Shown in pieces: positions 1-12,500 of a stretch of 64,000 nt of DNA. The DNA comes from Chrysaora quinquecirrha (taxonomy: Eukaryota > Cnidaria > Scyphozoa > Semaeostomeae > Pelagiidae), in the NCBI GenBank assembly GCA_014526335.1, contig JACTAT010000001.1:2149851-2213850 (forward strand), given 5' to 3'. The notes beneath the pieces were generated by a model. The model was not told where the DNA came from and ran no database searches. It worked only from the letters and a program-made list of their open reading frames with translations. A program made the translations under genes and the position numbers. Every line of letters starts with the position of its first letter. Position 1 is the stretch's first letter.

Positions 1-514
1 AAACGCATGCAGTTAGGCTCATATCGCATGAGCACAAATTCGTATTCGGCCTATATGAATGATTTCACCAGCCGCCCCATTCTCAAATGCCAGACGCGTT
101 TCGCTCTTATTGGAGCTCATCAGTTATTGGGACTTTTTCTTAATATGCACACCGAAGTGCCGAGATAATAGTATTTGGTGATGACTAACAAATACCTAGC
201 GATCGAAAGCGAACCAGGCTGAAGCGAACTGCTGAGCTATAACCTCCTCTATTTTGCACAAGGGCAGCTTTAAATGTGCCAAAGTCTTTAAGACTGCGAA
301 GGTTTTGTCAAATTCTATGCTTTTTTACGAACGTTGGCTTACCAGCCATTAGAAAAGGTAGCATGCTATGCGATAAAGTTTGATGACACTGTACAGTATA
401 AGCTATACAGCACTCTGTAAACCGGACACTTTGTCTTTTTGATTACTCATTAACTACGTTACTTGTTATTAAAGGAGTTATACCGTATTAAGTAGAATTT
501 ATTTTGATTTTTAG
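1..514 (+). other. Sequence before the first detectable exon
   Basis: Presumably intron or 5' region of the spectraplakin. No exon, promoter motif or repeat family recognised. Confidence 0.5.
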
Positions 515-576
515 ACGAGAGAGACGCCGTTCAGCGAAAAGTTTTCACAAAATGGGTGAACATGCACCTGAAAAAG
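515..576 (+). CDS. MACF1-like: Spectraplakin exon: start of CH1
   Basis: After an acceptor ending TTTTTAG the frame reads [20 protein letters not shown] then K, the canonical opening of the first CH domain. The donor is AAG|gtcagt. The exon is 62 nt and its first codon borrows one G from an upstream exon that is not in the window, so the initiator and isoform-specific N-terminus are missing. The two exon-initial bases and phase-0 end fit the next exon. Confidence 0.9.
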
Positions 577-3500
577 GTCAGTATACTGTATATTATGTAT
601 ACATACTTGAGCCTTCTATTAATTCGGAACTTTTGCCTTTTGTTAGATTTGTTTAATACGTATAGATTGCTAGATATTGACGGGCATCCGCAATGGATCG
701 TGAAGTACCGTATCTGTATCACCCCTCAAACTCCTCCCCAGGCCCCAAATCGAATTTCCTCGAATCTCAACCGTCAAATCGATTTTGACCCTGGTACCGG
801 CCGCAAAATCTGCCAAAATACTGGCAATTTTGGCTTAGGTATTAAAACAAGATGTAGATTCCGAAAGCAGTTGTTCTTAGACAGGAATCGCTAAGAATTT
901 CATCGATAACTGTAAGGCAAAATACAATACCTCATGTAGCATCATTTTTTGGATTTTATAGATGTTTTTTTACATAGTTTTCGGCAAATTTTGGTGAGAA
1001 ATTTTGGAGAAACTGTGACGTCACTTAAAATTTCTATTGTTTCCATTAAATCCTCGTTTTAGATTGGAGAAGAAATCCATGACATCTTCCAAGATTTGAG
1101 AGATGGAAGACAACTGCTTAATTTGCTGGAACTCCTCACACAGGAAAAATTGGTACTTCGTTTTTATTTACTAGCTTCTACCAGGCTTTATAGCTCATTT
1201 ATTGTCAGCCTCGAGGGGCGATTCATTCCTTGAAAAGCTCGTGCATCCTTGATCGAAAAAATATTGTTTTCACGCATATCCCATGGAAATTCTTTTGTTT
1301 TAGTAAAAATCTCATGCAACTGTTTGAAGAGTACAATGCTCCTCGGCCAACCTCTCAGACGTTGTGGCGTCATGGTCTAATCTAGTAATCTAATTGTGCC
1401 AGGAGCGCAGTGACGTCGGGGTTCGAGCCCCAGCTACGGTAGCGTCATAGCCAGGATCAAGGTCCATTTAGTTAATCTACTTCTGAGATCCTAGCGACTG
1501 GCGCCAAACGCAAAATTTCACCTTCGCCCGTCGGAACTCAAGCTCAACCTCGGTAACAGGTTGACATCTTGTTGGTGTATACTTCAGTTCCAAGTGACAT
1601 ACAGCTTCACCTATGCTATACACCGATACGTTCACCTATATATCTTCACCTAGAACTATACCTTCAACAATACCTTCACTTTCACTTCGAAACTATCCGG
1701 GTATCAGAGAAACTGCCCATCGACTTTTTATTTTCTTATTTCCCCCGCGTTTGTTCTAGCTACTTCGATGTTGCATCCTTTATACCGTCATGATCTCAAC
1801 TTTTTGTCAACATAGCCCTGCTTTTTTCTAGTTATTAAGTTTGTTCTCTTTCTATAATTCTGTTTTCTTCATTATGAGTTTCTTGCTTTGATTATCTCCT
1901 CTTGTCGTGTCGATCTACTTTCTTCTTGCCCTTTCCTTTGGAATTTATGATTTTCCGTTGTTTTTAGGTCTGATTCACATCTAAGTACCACTAACATCTT
2001 GCATCTCATGCGATATAGTGACTCTTTGGGCTTTGGCAATCCAAAATCTCAAAACAGACAGAGAATTATTATTTTTAACAGGTTTCAATTTAACTTGCCA
2101 TTGATTTACAAACGAAATTGAAACCTCGTTTTAATGGTTTCTTTTCCTTTTAAAGGATCGAGAAAGAGGAAACATGAGATATCATCACATGCAGAATGCT
2201 CAGAATGCTCTAAATCTTCTTCGAGCAAAAAAGGTAAGGGTTCCAACAGTTTTACTTTTAAAGTAACCTTGTAGTTTCCTTGAAAAAGTAACAGTTGGTT
2301 ACTTTTTCAAGGAAAACTATTAGGAAAGCTGTTGGACTTGGAAACCTTACAGCTTACTGCCATAATCTGTCTAATCTCCTCAGGAAGCATGTCTCATTCT
2401 AAAGTCTTTTATGTAATTTACTGCTTTAAGAATCGTTGATGATGAATACTATCTATTGTTACGTAATCCTGAATCCTCAAACGCTTCCCATTTTTAAAGC
2501 GCCTCCCTCTTTTAGCCCTCTTCGCTTAACGTTGTAAATATATTCGGACTTATCAAGGCTGTTTCTGACACCGTATTAGACATGATAGTCACCACTTATC
2601 ATGACAAACCTTTGATATTTAGTTGGGCAACGTTAATTTGAACTGATCCATGCGAACTTCTATGTCATAAATAATCGTCAATTTAATTCTCTCTTCAGAT
2701 TATTGTTGGGCAATGTCTTTCACCAATTAATCCAATGTTGTGTTTTATTAAAATGTCTGTTTTATTCGGCTACTTTAAAATTGTGGTCGAATAGATCAGA
2801 ATATTCATATTTTAGCAATTCGTTCTTTTCAGGTCAAAATTGTCAACATTCGAAGTGATGATATTGTTGATGGAAATCCCAAACTCACTCTTGGTTTAAT
2901 TTGGAGTATCATTTTGCATTTCCAGGTATTTTTCAATTTACTCTCAGCTAATTTACGATCTCGTATATCAATTAAACAATAGTTTCTACGTTGTTTTGTT
3001 TTATATTCATTTGTGCAAAGGTCCAGGCCAAACGGTCGAACATCGTTGGGCAAACATTTGAGATTTTGCTTGGCAAGAAATTTTTGACCGTTTGGCCACG
3101 TCACAAAGCATTGTTCGACAAGTAGAGTATATGCTAACAGCTTCAAAACTTGAAAATCCTCAAAACATTTCCTGCTTTGCGTAAAGCTATGGCTAAACTA
3201 GGAGACACCTAGGAGATTTCGCGCGCGACGTGTCTCCCAGGGTGGCTAAACACGCGATTGACAAGCAAGCAACATGTCCCCCGAATCGTGGAGGCAAGAA
3301 ATGTTTCTAATGTCTCTCAGAAACATTTGCATGTCTCTCGCTACAAATTTTGTCGCGCGCTAAAAATTTTCCGAGTAGGCTAAACTCAGAGACATCGAGA
3401 GGACATGTCACGTGTGACAATGTCGCGCCCGAAATGTCTCCTAGTTTAGCAAGGCATTAAGCATAAAATCATGGTAAATGGTCTACTGACTATAATAAAA

Positions 3501-6500
3501 TGTTTGACAATCATGTTTTAACGACATAGCCTTTTGGAACTAAAAAATTAAGAACAGATTTAAAATATTGCAGCCTGAAATTGATAAGCATTTAAGAACT
3601 ACAGCAGGCTCAATTAAAATTTATTGATTCGCATAAAGAAAGATAATGCTGCAACTCGGGTTTCAAAAAAATTGTTAGTGACATTGTAACATTAGATTTG
3701 TGGTTCTTTGATCAAAGCATTCGTTTCTACTGACTCAGCTAAGAAACTTTGAATACTCCATCTGGGAAAGCAAAGAAACCTTCAGTATTGACTTTTTTAT
3801 GTAGTTTTATTTCTAAAAGCAACCCTGTTATGATGCTCTAAATGAGAGCTTCTTGTATGTTACAGATCTCTGCCGCCAAAGCAATGTTCAATCAAGAACA
3901 ACTCAGCCCCAAACAAGCGCTGATCATCTGGTGCAAAGAGCTTGCTGATGGGTAAGGGAACAGTATTTCCGTAATTTCCATATGCATTATTTTTATCTTG
4001 ATGATGTTAAAGGTTTATAAGAAAGAGGCAATAGAAAATGGCAGTTTTAACTATTTCCGATGCTGATAGAAATGGTGCATTGAGCATGTTTTCAGTATTT
4101 TCTAGAAGTTTCTTCTAGAAGTATATTCATTTTCACGCTGACCTGACGGTATAAGGAACGGTGACAAATTTCCGTATTTAGGAAATGAAATGCTGCTATT
4201 TTTGGCATGGTCTTCTGTTTCATCGATATATTCGGGTATACTTTCACGCACATGTCGGTATGAAGTTGGGGTTTGCGTTTTCGTAGAATTCCTGTACAAG
4301 CGGAAAGGATCTGGAATTTTAGACCGCACGTCGCGTAAGCCAGAATCTAGTTAAGTGCTTCCCCTATGGGTCTTGATAATGCTGATGCTAACGTTGATGG
4401 TGCCAAGAGTGTCATTGCCAAACAATCAGATATGCCAACCGTAGCTTAGGTTGATGATTATCATGCCAATACTGTTGATACGATGCGAAAGCAAGAGATA
4501 CAGATACCAGAAACGAGGACGCTAGCAGCACCATTGTGTTGCTAATGATGTTTCTCCAAAAGGTGGTGATATAGATAGTTTCAATGCATTGTGCAGTGAT
4601 ACCAGGTGCTTTAGAACAGCCAGCTCTCAACACTGCTGAATATATTGCCGAACAATGCTTAATATTGGTTGGGTGTCGTTCATTGAAATATATAGAGCGT
4701 TTGAGCTAGGCCAATGTCCTCTACTCTAACCGAACATCCAGTCTGATGGTCCTTTATATATCTTTCATGTCTGGTTTTTTACTGTAATAATAACACGATA
4801 CCCTACTTTTTACCCATTAAGAATTGATTGCTGCACACATTTTGAATGTTGTATTTTCTGTATTCCTTCCAGGTATCCTGGTGTCAGAATTGACAATTTC
4901 ACAACAAGTTGGAAGGATGGCTTGGCCTTCAACGCTGTCATCCACCGACACAGGTAGCTGAGCTTTAAGCTTTTGTGATAACTTAAGATATTTTCAAAAT
5001 GTATTCTTTACGAAACTTTTCTGGCTGCCACAAACCACACAAGGGTCTATATGATGTGTGTAATTTTTCTTTGTGTAATGCTTGTTACTGGTTATTGGAT
5101 ACTTTTGGAACATTCTTTCCAAGTGTTTGCCATTCATTAAAAATATATTCAGCTATAGCATTTATAGCAAAGCCTCTGTGAAAGGACCAGTTGACTTGAT
5201 CGACACTGCTAGCTACAGCAAAATCCTTACCTAGGATTTATATATAAATCTTGCTTGTGGAGTGTGATTTAATTTCTCCTGCATTAATTAAAGCTTTTTA
5301 TTATTGAAAAAATTTCCAATATATGCCTATGCGATGTTTACCACTTTCTCTTTAGACCTGACTTGATTGATTACACCTACGTGCAAGCAGCACAGCCTCC
5401 AGTTCGACTGGAAAATGCTTTTTCAGTAGCTGAAAGAGATTTGGGAGTCAACAGACTTCTCGAGCCTGAGGGTGAGTACTTTAAAATCAAATGATAGAAG
5501 ACAATGTTTTTAAAACGAGAATTAAACATGTAAGAAAGACAGGGTTAGAATTTTTAACATCTGGAGAACCTAACAAAGTTTGGACATCAGGGATGTTGTA
5601 TAGAAGGAGGCGGCAAATTGTGACAAACCGGTCAAATATTGTTTTTCAAACATTTAAAATTTTCTTGTCAAGCACAATGTTTAACCGTTTGCTTACATCA
5701 CAAACATTGCTCGTCGAATATTTTTTGCTTAATACAAACATGAAATTTGTTCGCAGTTTTATTTTAAAAACATTTTCGGAATTCTGCGTGTCAAGCAATG
5801 TTTTGTGGTGTCGCCAACCGGTCAAACATTGCTAGAAAAGCAAATCTCGAATGTTTGATTAACAATTTTTTAGCGTTTAGCCAAGGCCTTATGATGAAAT
5901 AATGATGAAAAAGGTGATGATACTGCTTCTAAAAATCATTTTGTTTCACGGAAATCTCAAATGCCTCTTTGCCCCTTGGTTAACCCTTAGTGATATCCAC
6001 CTTTCTGAAGCAAGCATAAGGTAACTGCACAAAACTTTATTTCCTGTTTTTCCCTAAGATATTCTTGTTGCTGAGCTCGACGAAAAAGCTGTTCTGACGT
6101 ACGTATCGTCACTGTACAAGGCACTGCCATCAATGCCACCGCATGTCCGAATGCAAGGTGATCTGGTAAGAAATGTTTAATGTTCATTTTTGATAAGCTT
6201 TGCTAATTAGTATGTTTGATCAGTTCTATGTAATCATTCTTGATTCTTGCACTCCCGAGGGAAACGCTTAACTTTTGGATGATTTTGTTGGGCCCTGGCC
6301 TGGCGATCAAACACTGTTGTCACACATTTGAAGTTTGTATGTCAAGCGAAATCTTTCGCCGTTTGGCCATGTTGCGGAATATGGCTTGCTTCAAGCAAAA
6401 TGTCTATTTACTTTTTCGAGAACAATGCCTAGGAAATTCTGCTTGTTTAGCAATGCCTTGTGACAATTGCAAACGTTTAAAAATCGATTGGCTGGTAAAT

Positions 6501-9500
6501 TTCAAATGTTTGTTAAGCAATGTTTTATCGTTTTCCCTGGGCCTTAAAACACACTGAGACATGAATGCACTCTACAGCGTAAATGATTTTTCTTCAAAGA
6601 AAAACGTGTGTATATGACTTTTTGCATATGTCGTGCATATTCACCTATTATATGCACAGGAGTTGTGGAAGCCCAGCGTTACGGTAGTTGACCCCTGAAA
6701 AATTATCAGATGCTCAGGAAAAACTAGAGAGGACACCTTCTAATTTCTTCCATTATAATCCTGAGTTTTTACTTGTCGAGTTAGTTATTAACTGAGAACG
6801 GATACCTATGCAAACATACGCCCCTCTAAGAAGGGGCGCTTATAACAACAGGGGCTAAAAGAGGGGGCATTTATCACATAATCTTTTTTTCATTTCGACA
6901 CAATATAATAAGATGCATGGTCTACTGTTAACAACTAAATATAACTAAACATATTAATTCAGGTTTTAAGGTCTGACTAAACTAGGAGACATGCCTTGCG
7001 TGACGTATGTCCTCTCAATGTCTCCCAGTTTTACAATCTCGGAAACAAACTTTGTACTGTGCGACACAATTTGTAGCGAGAGACACTCTAGTGTTTCTTG
7101 AAGACAACAGAGACATTTCTCGCTTATCACACGCATGTTTAACCACCCTGGGAGACACGCCGAATACAATTTCACGCTCGACATGTCTCCTAGTTTAGCC
7201 ACAGCTTTAAAGGGGATGTTTATCCGAAGAAGGGAGGCTTGTAATACGGTATAAGCATAGCATACAGTATTATCCTGTCTGTAGAGTACATTCGGTTTAT
7301 ACCTGTGTTTTAAGTATTTCTTAATCAACGATTGCTTGATATCAGTATGTTGTGGCAGCCCACAACTATTTGAATTATCACGCTTATAGACTTGGACCTA
7401 TTATAAAGAAACCACTATCCCTCCACTTTGAATCATTCCCACGAACAGCCACCAAATCTAGTGTTGCACTTTTTGACTTATCTTTAAATGTCTTTATCTG
7501 ATATTTTCTGTATGAATGATATCTTGGTCTTTTCTTTTCTTTTTTCTTAGGAGCGACAACAGTTGTATTTTGAGTATTGTACTAAAGCTAAGAAGATAAT
7601 AACATGGATAAGGAATACACTTAAAAATGTGAACAACAGAGATTTTCCACCAACTCTGTTCGCAATGAAGGTATCTTTAACGTTTATCTATATTATTCTA
7701 CCCTTTCTCCACACTGGCATGTTAAAACCAGTTTTTCAAACCAGTTTTATGATTTTTGCATCCTGAATGGTCAGTTAATCCTATTGGATGGATCTGATTA
7801 GTGAAAATCAAATCTGGTCTAAAAGAAACCGGTTTAACATGTCAGTGTGACCGCCCTGGACATTAAAACAGTTGCAACTAATTTATTTTTACCAATTTTG
7901 CGTTTTGATTGACCAGCAAGTAAATTGGATTGATTCGATTGGTAGAAATATAACCTGGTTTATAAACTGGTTTAATTTTGGCCATCATAGATAGAAGCAA
8001 AATAAGATATATGTTAGGCCCTGGCGAAACGTTCAAACATTGTTCGTCAAAGATGTGAAATTTGCATGAAATTGCCGGTTGACCACGTCACAAAAATTTG
8101 TCGTCAAACATTTTTGCTTAATACAAGCAGAAAATGTACTTTATGGTTTTCAAAAAACATTGCCAAGCATTTCTGGCTCTGAAGCAATGTTAGCGACGCG
8201 ACCAAATGGTCAAACATTGCTTGTAAAGCAATTCTAAATCTCAAATGTTTGACCAACGGTGTTTGATCGTTTGGCCAGGACCTTTAACGCTCCCTCCCTT
8301 TTCCATGAACAATGATTCTTTGATGTTGCTGTTCGAATGAATACATTTGTTGGGAGCAAACCTGCGAACAAACATTGTTTTGGGAGAAGTTTGGAGGAGA
8401 ATTGCAGTAACACTGGCAAATTCTAGGGTAACAAGATAACTTGAAAGTGCAAATCTTTTTCAATCTGCTTCATGAGAAATGTACATGTTCATTTTTATCA
8501 TCGGATAGACTGTTATACTTTTTTGAACATTACAAAATTTTTTATCAAGATGTGTTATCGTAGTAGCTACATGCAAATTTTTCTTTACTTCAAATTCAGG
8601 ATATTGCTGCACAGCATAGATTTCTGAGGGTTGAAGTAATGCCAAACAAAGATCACGATAGAAGAAGTCTTGGGTACATACTTCGTGACTTGCAGGTACA
8701 CTTGTCTTTTGCACTGAATTTTTCATATGGGTATTTGTATTTCCTGCTGAGCCAAACATAAGTAGAATACGTAGAGCCTGTTTCAGGCCTAGTTCGGGCG
8801 TTGTGCCTCGATCGCGCTGTTTTGGCACGACACAAGCTCGACACGACTTGGAGGAGTGATTCGTTCAGACATCGTGCCTTGCTCATTTTCTCTGAAATCT
8901 GTTGGTCTCAGTTGCAAATTTTACCCGTCTAACTTTAAAGAGAGGCGATGGGCTTGGGTTTTGCTTTCAAGTTTGTACTTTAAAAGTCTGGCACGTTTGG
9001 CTCGACGACTGAATGAGCGCCGTGCTAGTGTCGAACCACTGCCGAGCTTCACGGCAATATTGGTCGTACCAAGATTTTAGTTGGAGCTAAAATCATTCAT
9101 TCATTCAAACTTTGTGCTACTGGCGTGTTAGTGGTATAATTTGTTTAGTACGGTACAGCTCTGGCATGTATGTCTGAACTAAGCTGCTAGGTCTTATTGT
9201 TGTTAGGCTTGCACCGTGCCATTTCGACATGACACAACTTGATACGACTTTTTGATGAAGTACCATCTGCAGTTTTAGCTCGTGTTGTAGGGTTTGAGAA
9301 AACCTCTAGCATGCACATGCAGCTGGAGAGACGATAGCTTGGCATGCGTGTTGGCATCTGGATAAGTGCCGTGGGCTGGGATGCTGTGTTGCGATTGGTG
9401 TGCAGCGATATAGATTTGGACATCGTGCTACTGTCGAGCCAATGCCCTGCTAGAGATTTATGCTGCCAGAGATTTAAATGCAAGAAGACTGAGTCTGGCA

Positions 9501-12500
9501 CTACGTCTATACTAAGGCCCAACTACAACACACGTAAAGCTACTGTTAATACAGATCTTTCTACATATATGTCAATTCTCGATTTTTGATTGTTTTCCAT
9601 AGGCAATGTTCAATCCTAAATTGAAGTTCCTTGATTTGGCTGAAGGATTACATCCCAGAGTCGCCGATGAAGTAAGTTCCTGTTTTTTTTTTCATAAACC
9701 ATCTCCATGCAAAGGCACTGTTTGATACCCTGAGAGATTTTTGTAGCATTAAACGGGCATTAAACATTCTATTTCCTCATCTTTTAGCTTTGGGCTGAGC
9801 TTCTTGTCGCAGTCGAAGAAAGAACTAGGGCCCTCAACATTGAAATCACAAGGTAAATATTACTTTTATGTTTAACTTTTGTTCAAGTTTTACTTTAGGT
9901 TTTGTATTTGTAAAATTAGGAGAAACAGATGAAACATTTTAACAATACTAAAAAGCTTCTTTCGTCTGACACTCCTTGAATTGCAAACGTCAGAAACAGA
10001 TCAATTGTCAGTCAGTTGTTTCGGTCTGTTTCTAACGTTATACTCCGAGAAGTGTCAGACCAAAATGTTTTTAACTAAAGATATAAGTGTTAGGTTGAAT
10101 TTTGGTTGAATGTTCCCAAAAATGTTTTCGCGTTTCTCGCAATTTTCACATTTTGTATATGTGCTGGTATTTATGTTCATGCGCTAGCTCGCGTTAGCTT
10201 CCAGCAAGGTCCGAACTATTAGGCTTGCGTCTCAAATAGCCATCTCATTTAGGTACCCTACGTCTGAGGGCATTTCATTCTTCATAAAAGGTGCACGAGA
10301 TCCTCATTAAAGGAAAAGGATTTTTAGGGGCACCCTTGGCTGAGATCTCTATTGTTTGCATCGAAAGGAACACCCTTGGAAGCCCTTTTTTCAACACGAT
10401 TCTCATTCTCGCCTTCTCGAGGAGTTTAATTCTCCTCATCTTCACCATAACGTGATTTGGCTATGTACACCTTAATACCCGCTCCCCCTGCGATAGTGGT
10501 TAGTAGTCAAGCTAAAAGTCCGTTCATATATGTTATAAGTCAACTAGCTCTTGTTTCGTACCTTACGTTTTGGTACCGTAGGCCGAGGGGCGATTAACTC
10601 CTTCAAAATTTCGTATACCCTAGCTAGAAAACCTATTGTTTTCACAGAAATCCGTCGGAAATCCTTTTGTTTTCATGAAAATCTCGCACACCTTTTTGAA
10701 GAACGAATTGCCCCTCGCCGTAGGACTATTAACAGCCGTAAAATGTTTTCAACAAGAAGGATGCAACCTTTCGCCCCTCGATTAGAGAAAAAGGAATTAC
10801 AACTGTATTTATTAGTCTCATTATCGTGATTTCGCGTATAAAAACTTACATTTTATGACCCATTGAAGTTTCTGCGGCTATTCATAATTTGATAAGTCGT
10901 CTCGAAGGACTAGCTTTATTATCGTAGTTTTGTTGACACCTGCGAAATCGCCTTCTCCATAATTAGTGTTTTTGTTACTAAATTCAGCAAGAAGACTAGA
11001 GATTAACCTGCTAGATTATAGGAATATCCTTGCTGGGATACACAAGCCTTTCATTTATAGAAATCGTAGTTCTTTGATTTTGTTTTGTTGAGAAATTTAA
11101 CCAAAAAATCGTCTTTCACTGAAGAGAATTACTTTAGCAGCTGTGTGGAAAGCAGAAAAACATTGATTAAAAAGCTATTGTTTGTGAACGGTTAATGATA
11201 TTTGGCCTAAATTTTTATGAGAGCATACAGAAAGCAAGGAGTAGAAGTCTGTGTATTCGATTGATTCAGCCATGTTGTGATTCTCATCAGGGACAAGGAG
11301 ATACGCGAGGTCTAATGGTTGTTCAAGCCCCAATTAATTGTGATCACGCTGGTTTCCAGACGTAGTCAGGCCGAACTGAAACGATTATTAAGGTCTAAGA
11401 AAGTTATTTTACCTGTACGTGAAAGTCTCATGTGTGAACATTCGTTGAAGATTCGAGGAAAACTATTATAGCCTACTGGTAGCCCAAGCTCTTATTGATT
11501 GTGATATCACGCTGAATTCTAGACATAGTTAAACCGAACTGAAACGATCGATCATTAAAGTTATTTTACCTGTAGGTAAAAGTCTGTGTGAAAATTTGTT
11601 GAAGATCTGAGGAAAACGTCTTTATTTGTTGCTGAAGCTTAAAGTTTGTAGAAGTTTAAGACAGAACTGTATTGTTGGCTGCTGATTTGGAAAGCATTTT
11701 GCCAGACATTTGCCAGAAAAATGCCAGAGGTTGATTTTAACGGAAAACAAAAGAGAATTGTTTCTCAGTTTGTTGATACTATAAGATGCTTGATCAAGGA
11801 GACGGTCCATGAAGAGTTTGAAGCCTTTGATACTCACTACACCACAAGGAATGGAGAGAGTGGGGTTAACTATGATGACAAAATGTACGAAATACTGCAG
11901 GAATTGTTTCAATCTTTCTTGGAAGACTGTAAAGTTTGCCAGATAGCGAATGCTAGGGCGCTCGAGTCGAAGCAATCGAAGAAAGTTAGAATTTCTCATT
12001 CAGGAAAGCATTCAGCCGGCTCTTCATCCCCGTCAACCTCATCTAGCCCCCGGAAAATAGGAGCTTTGTCATTATTGTCTACGGGAAATGATGATTTGTC
12101 GACGGAGGTTGATGATATCAGTGCTGCTTCACTGGAATGGTTTGATGATGCGTTGCCTCTTTGTTTGGAAGAAACTGATGCTGCGACAGCATGTCAGAAA
12201 GATAGAGGAATTTTGAATGAAAGTACAAAGAAATCTGGGCCTGTTTCTCATGAAGACGAATGTGTTTTGAATCTTGAAGCCAAAGAAGAACATTCTGCTG
12301 AAGAGAATATGAATCTTAAACGGCAAACAGCAGCTACAAGTTTGGCAGAAACTAAAGAGTTTGGTGAAGATAGGGACTGCGGCGAAGATACGTTACAATG
12401 TACTGAAATGGCCAAAAAGACTAGCGTGAATGTGGAGGATTTCAAGTTTGTTAGGCCCAGTCAAAGCAATAAGCAGTCAGTTTTTAACGAAGATATGGAT

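Larger units (their letters stand above)
7671..9602 (+). other. Intron containing MITEs and two diverged repeat copies
   Basis: Besides the hairpin at 7710-7850 and family B at 8014-8287, about 8780-9070 and 9200-9520 share words such as GCACGACACAAGCTCGACAC / CATGACACAACTTGATACGA and GTGCTAGTGTCGA / GTGCTACTGTCGA, suggesting an old dispersed repeat. Confidence 0.5.

Noticed and set aside
6156..6157. Alternative donor for the CH2 end exon
   Set aside because: CAAG|gtgatc would leave the wrong phase for the following exon; gtaaga ten bases later fits.
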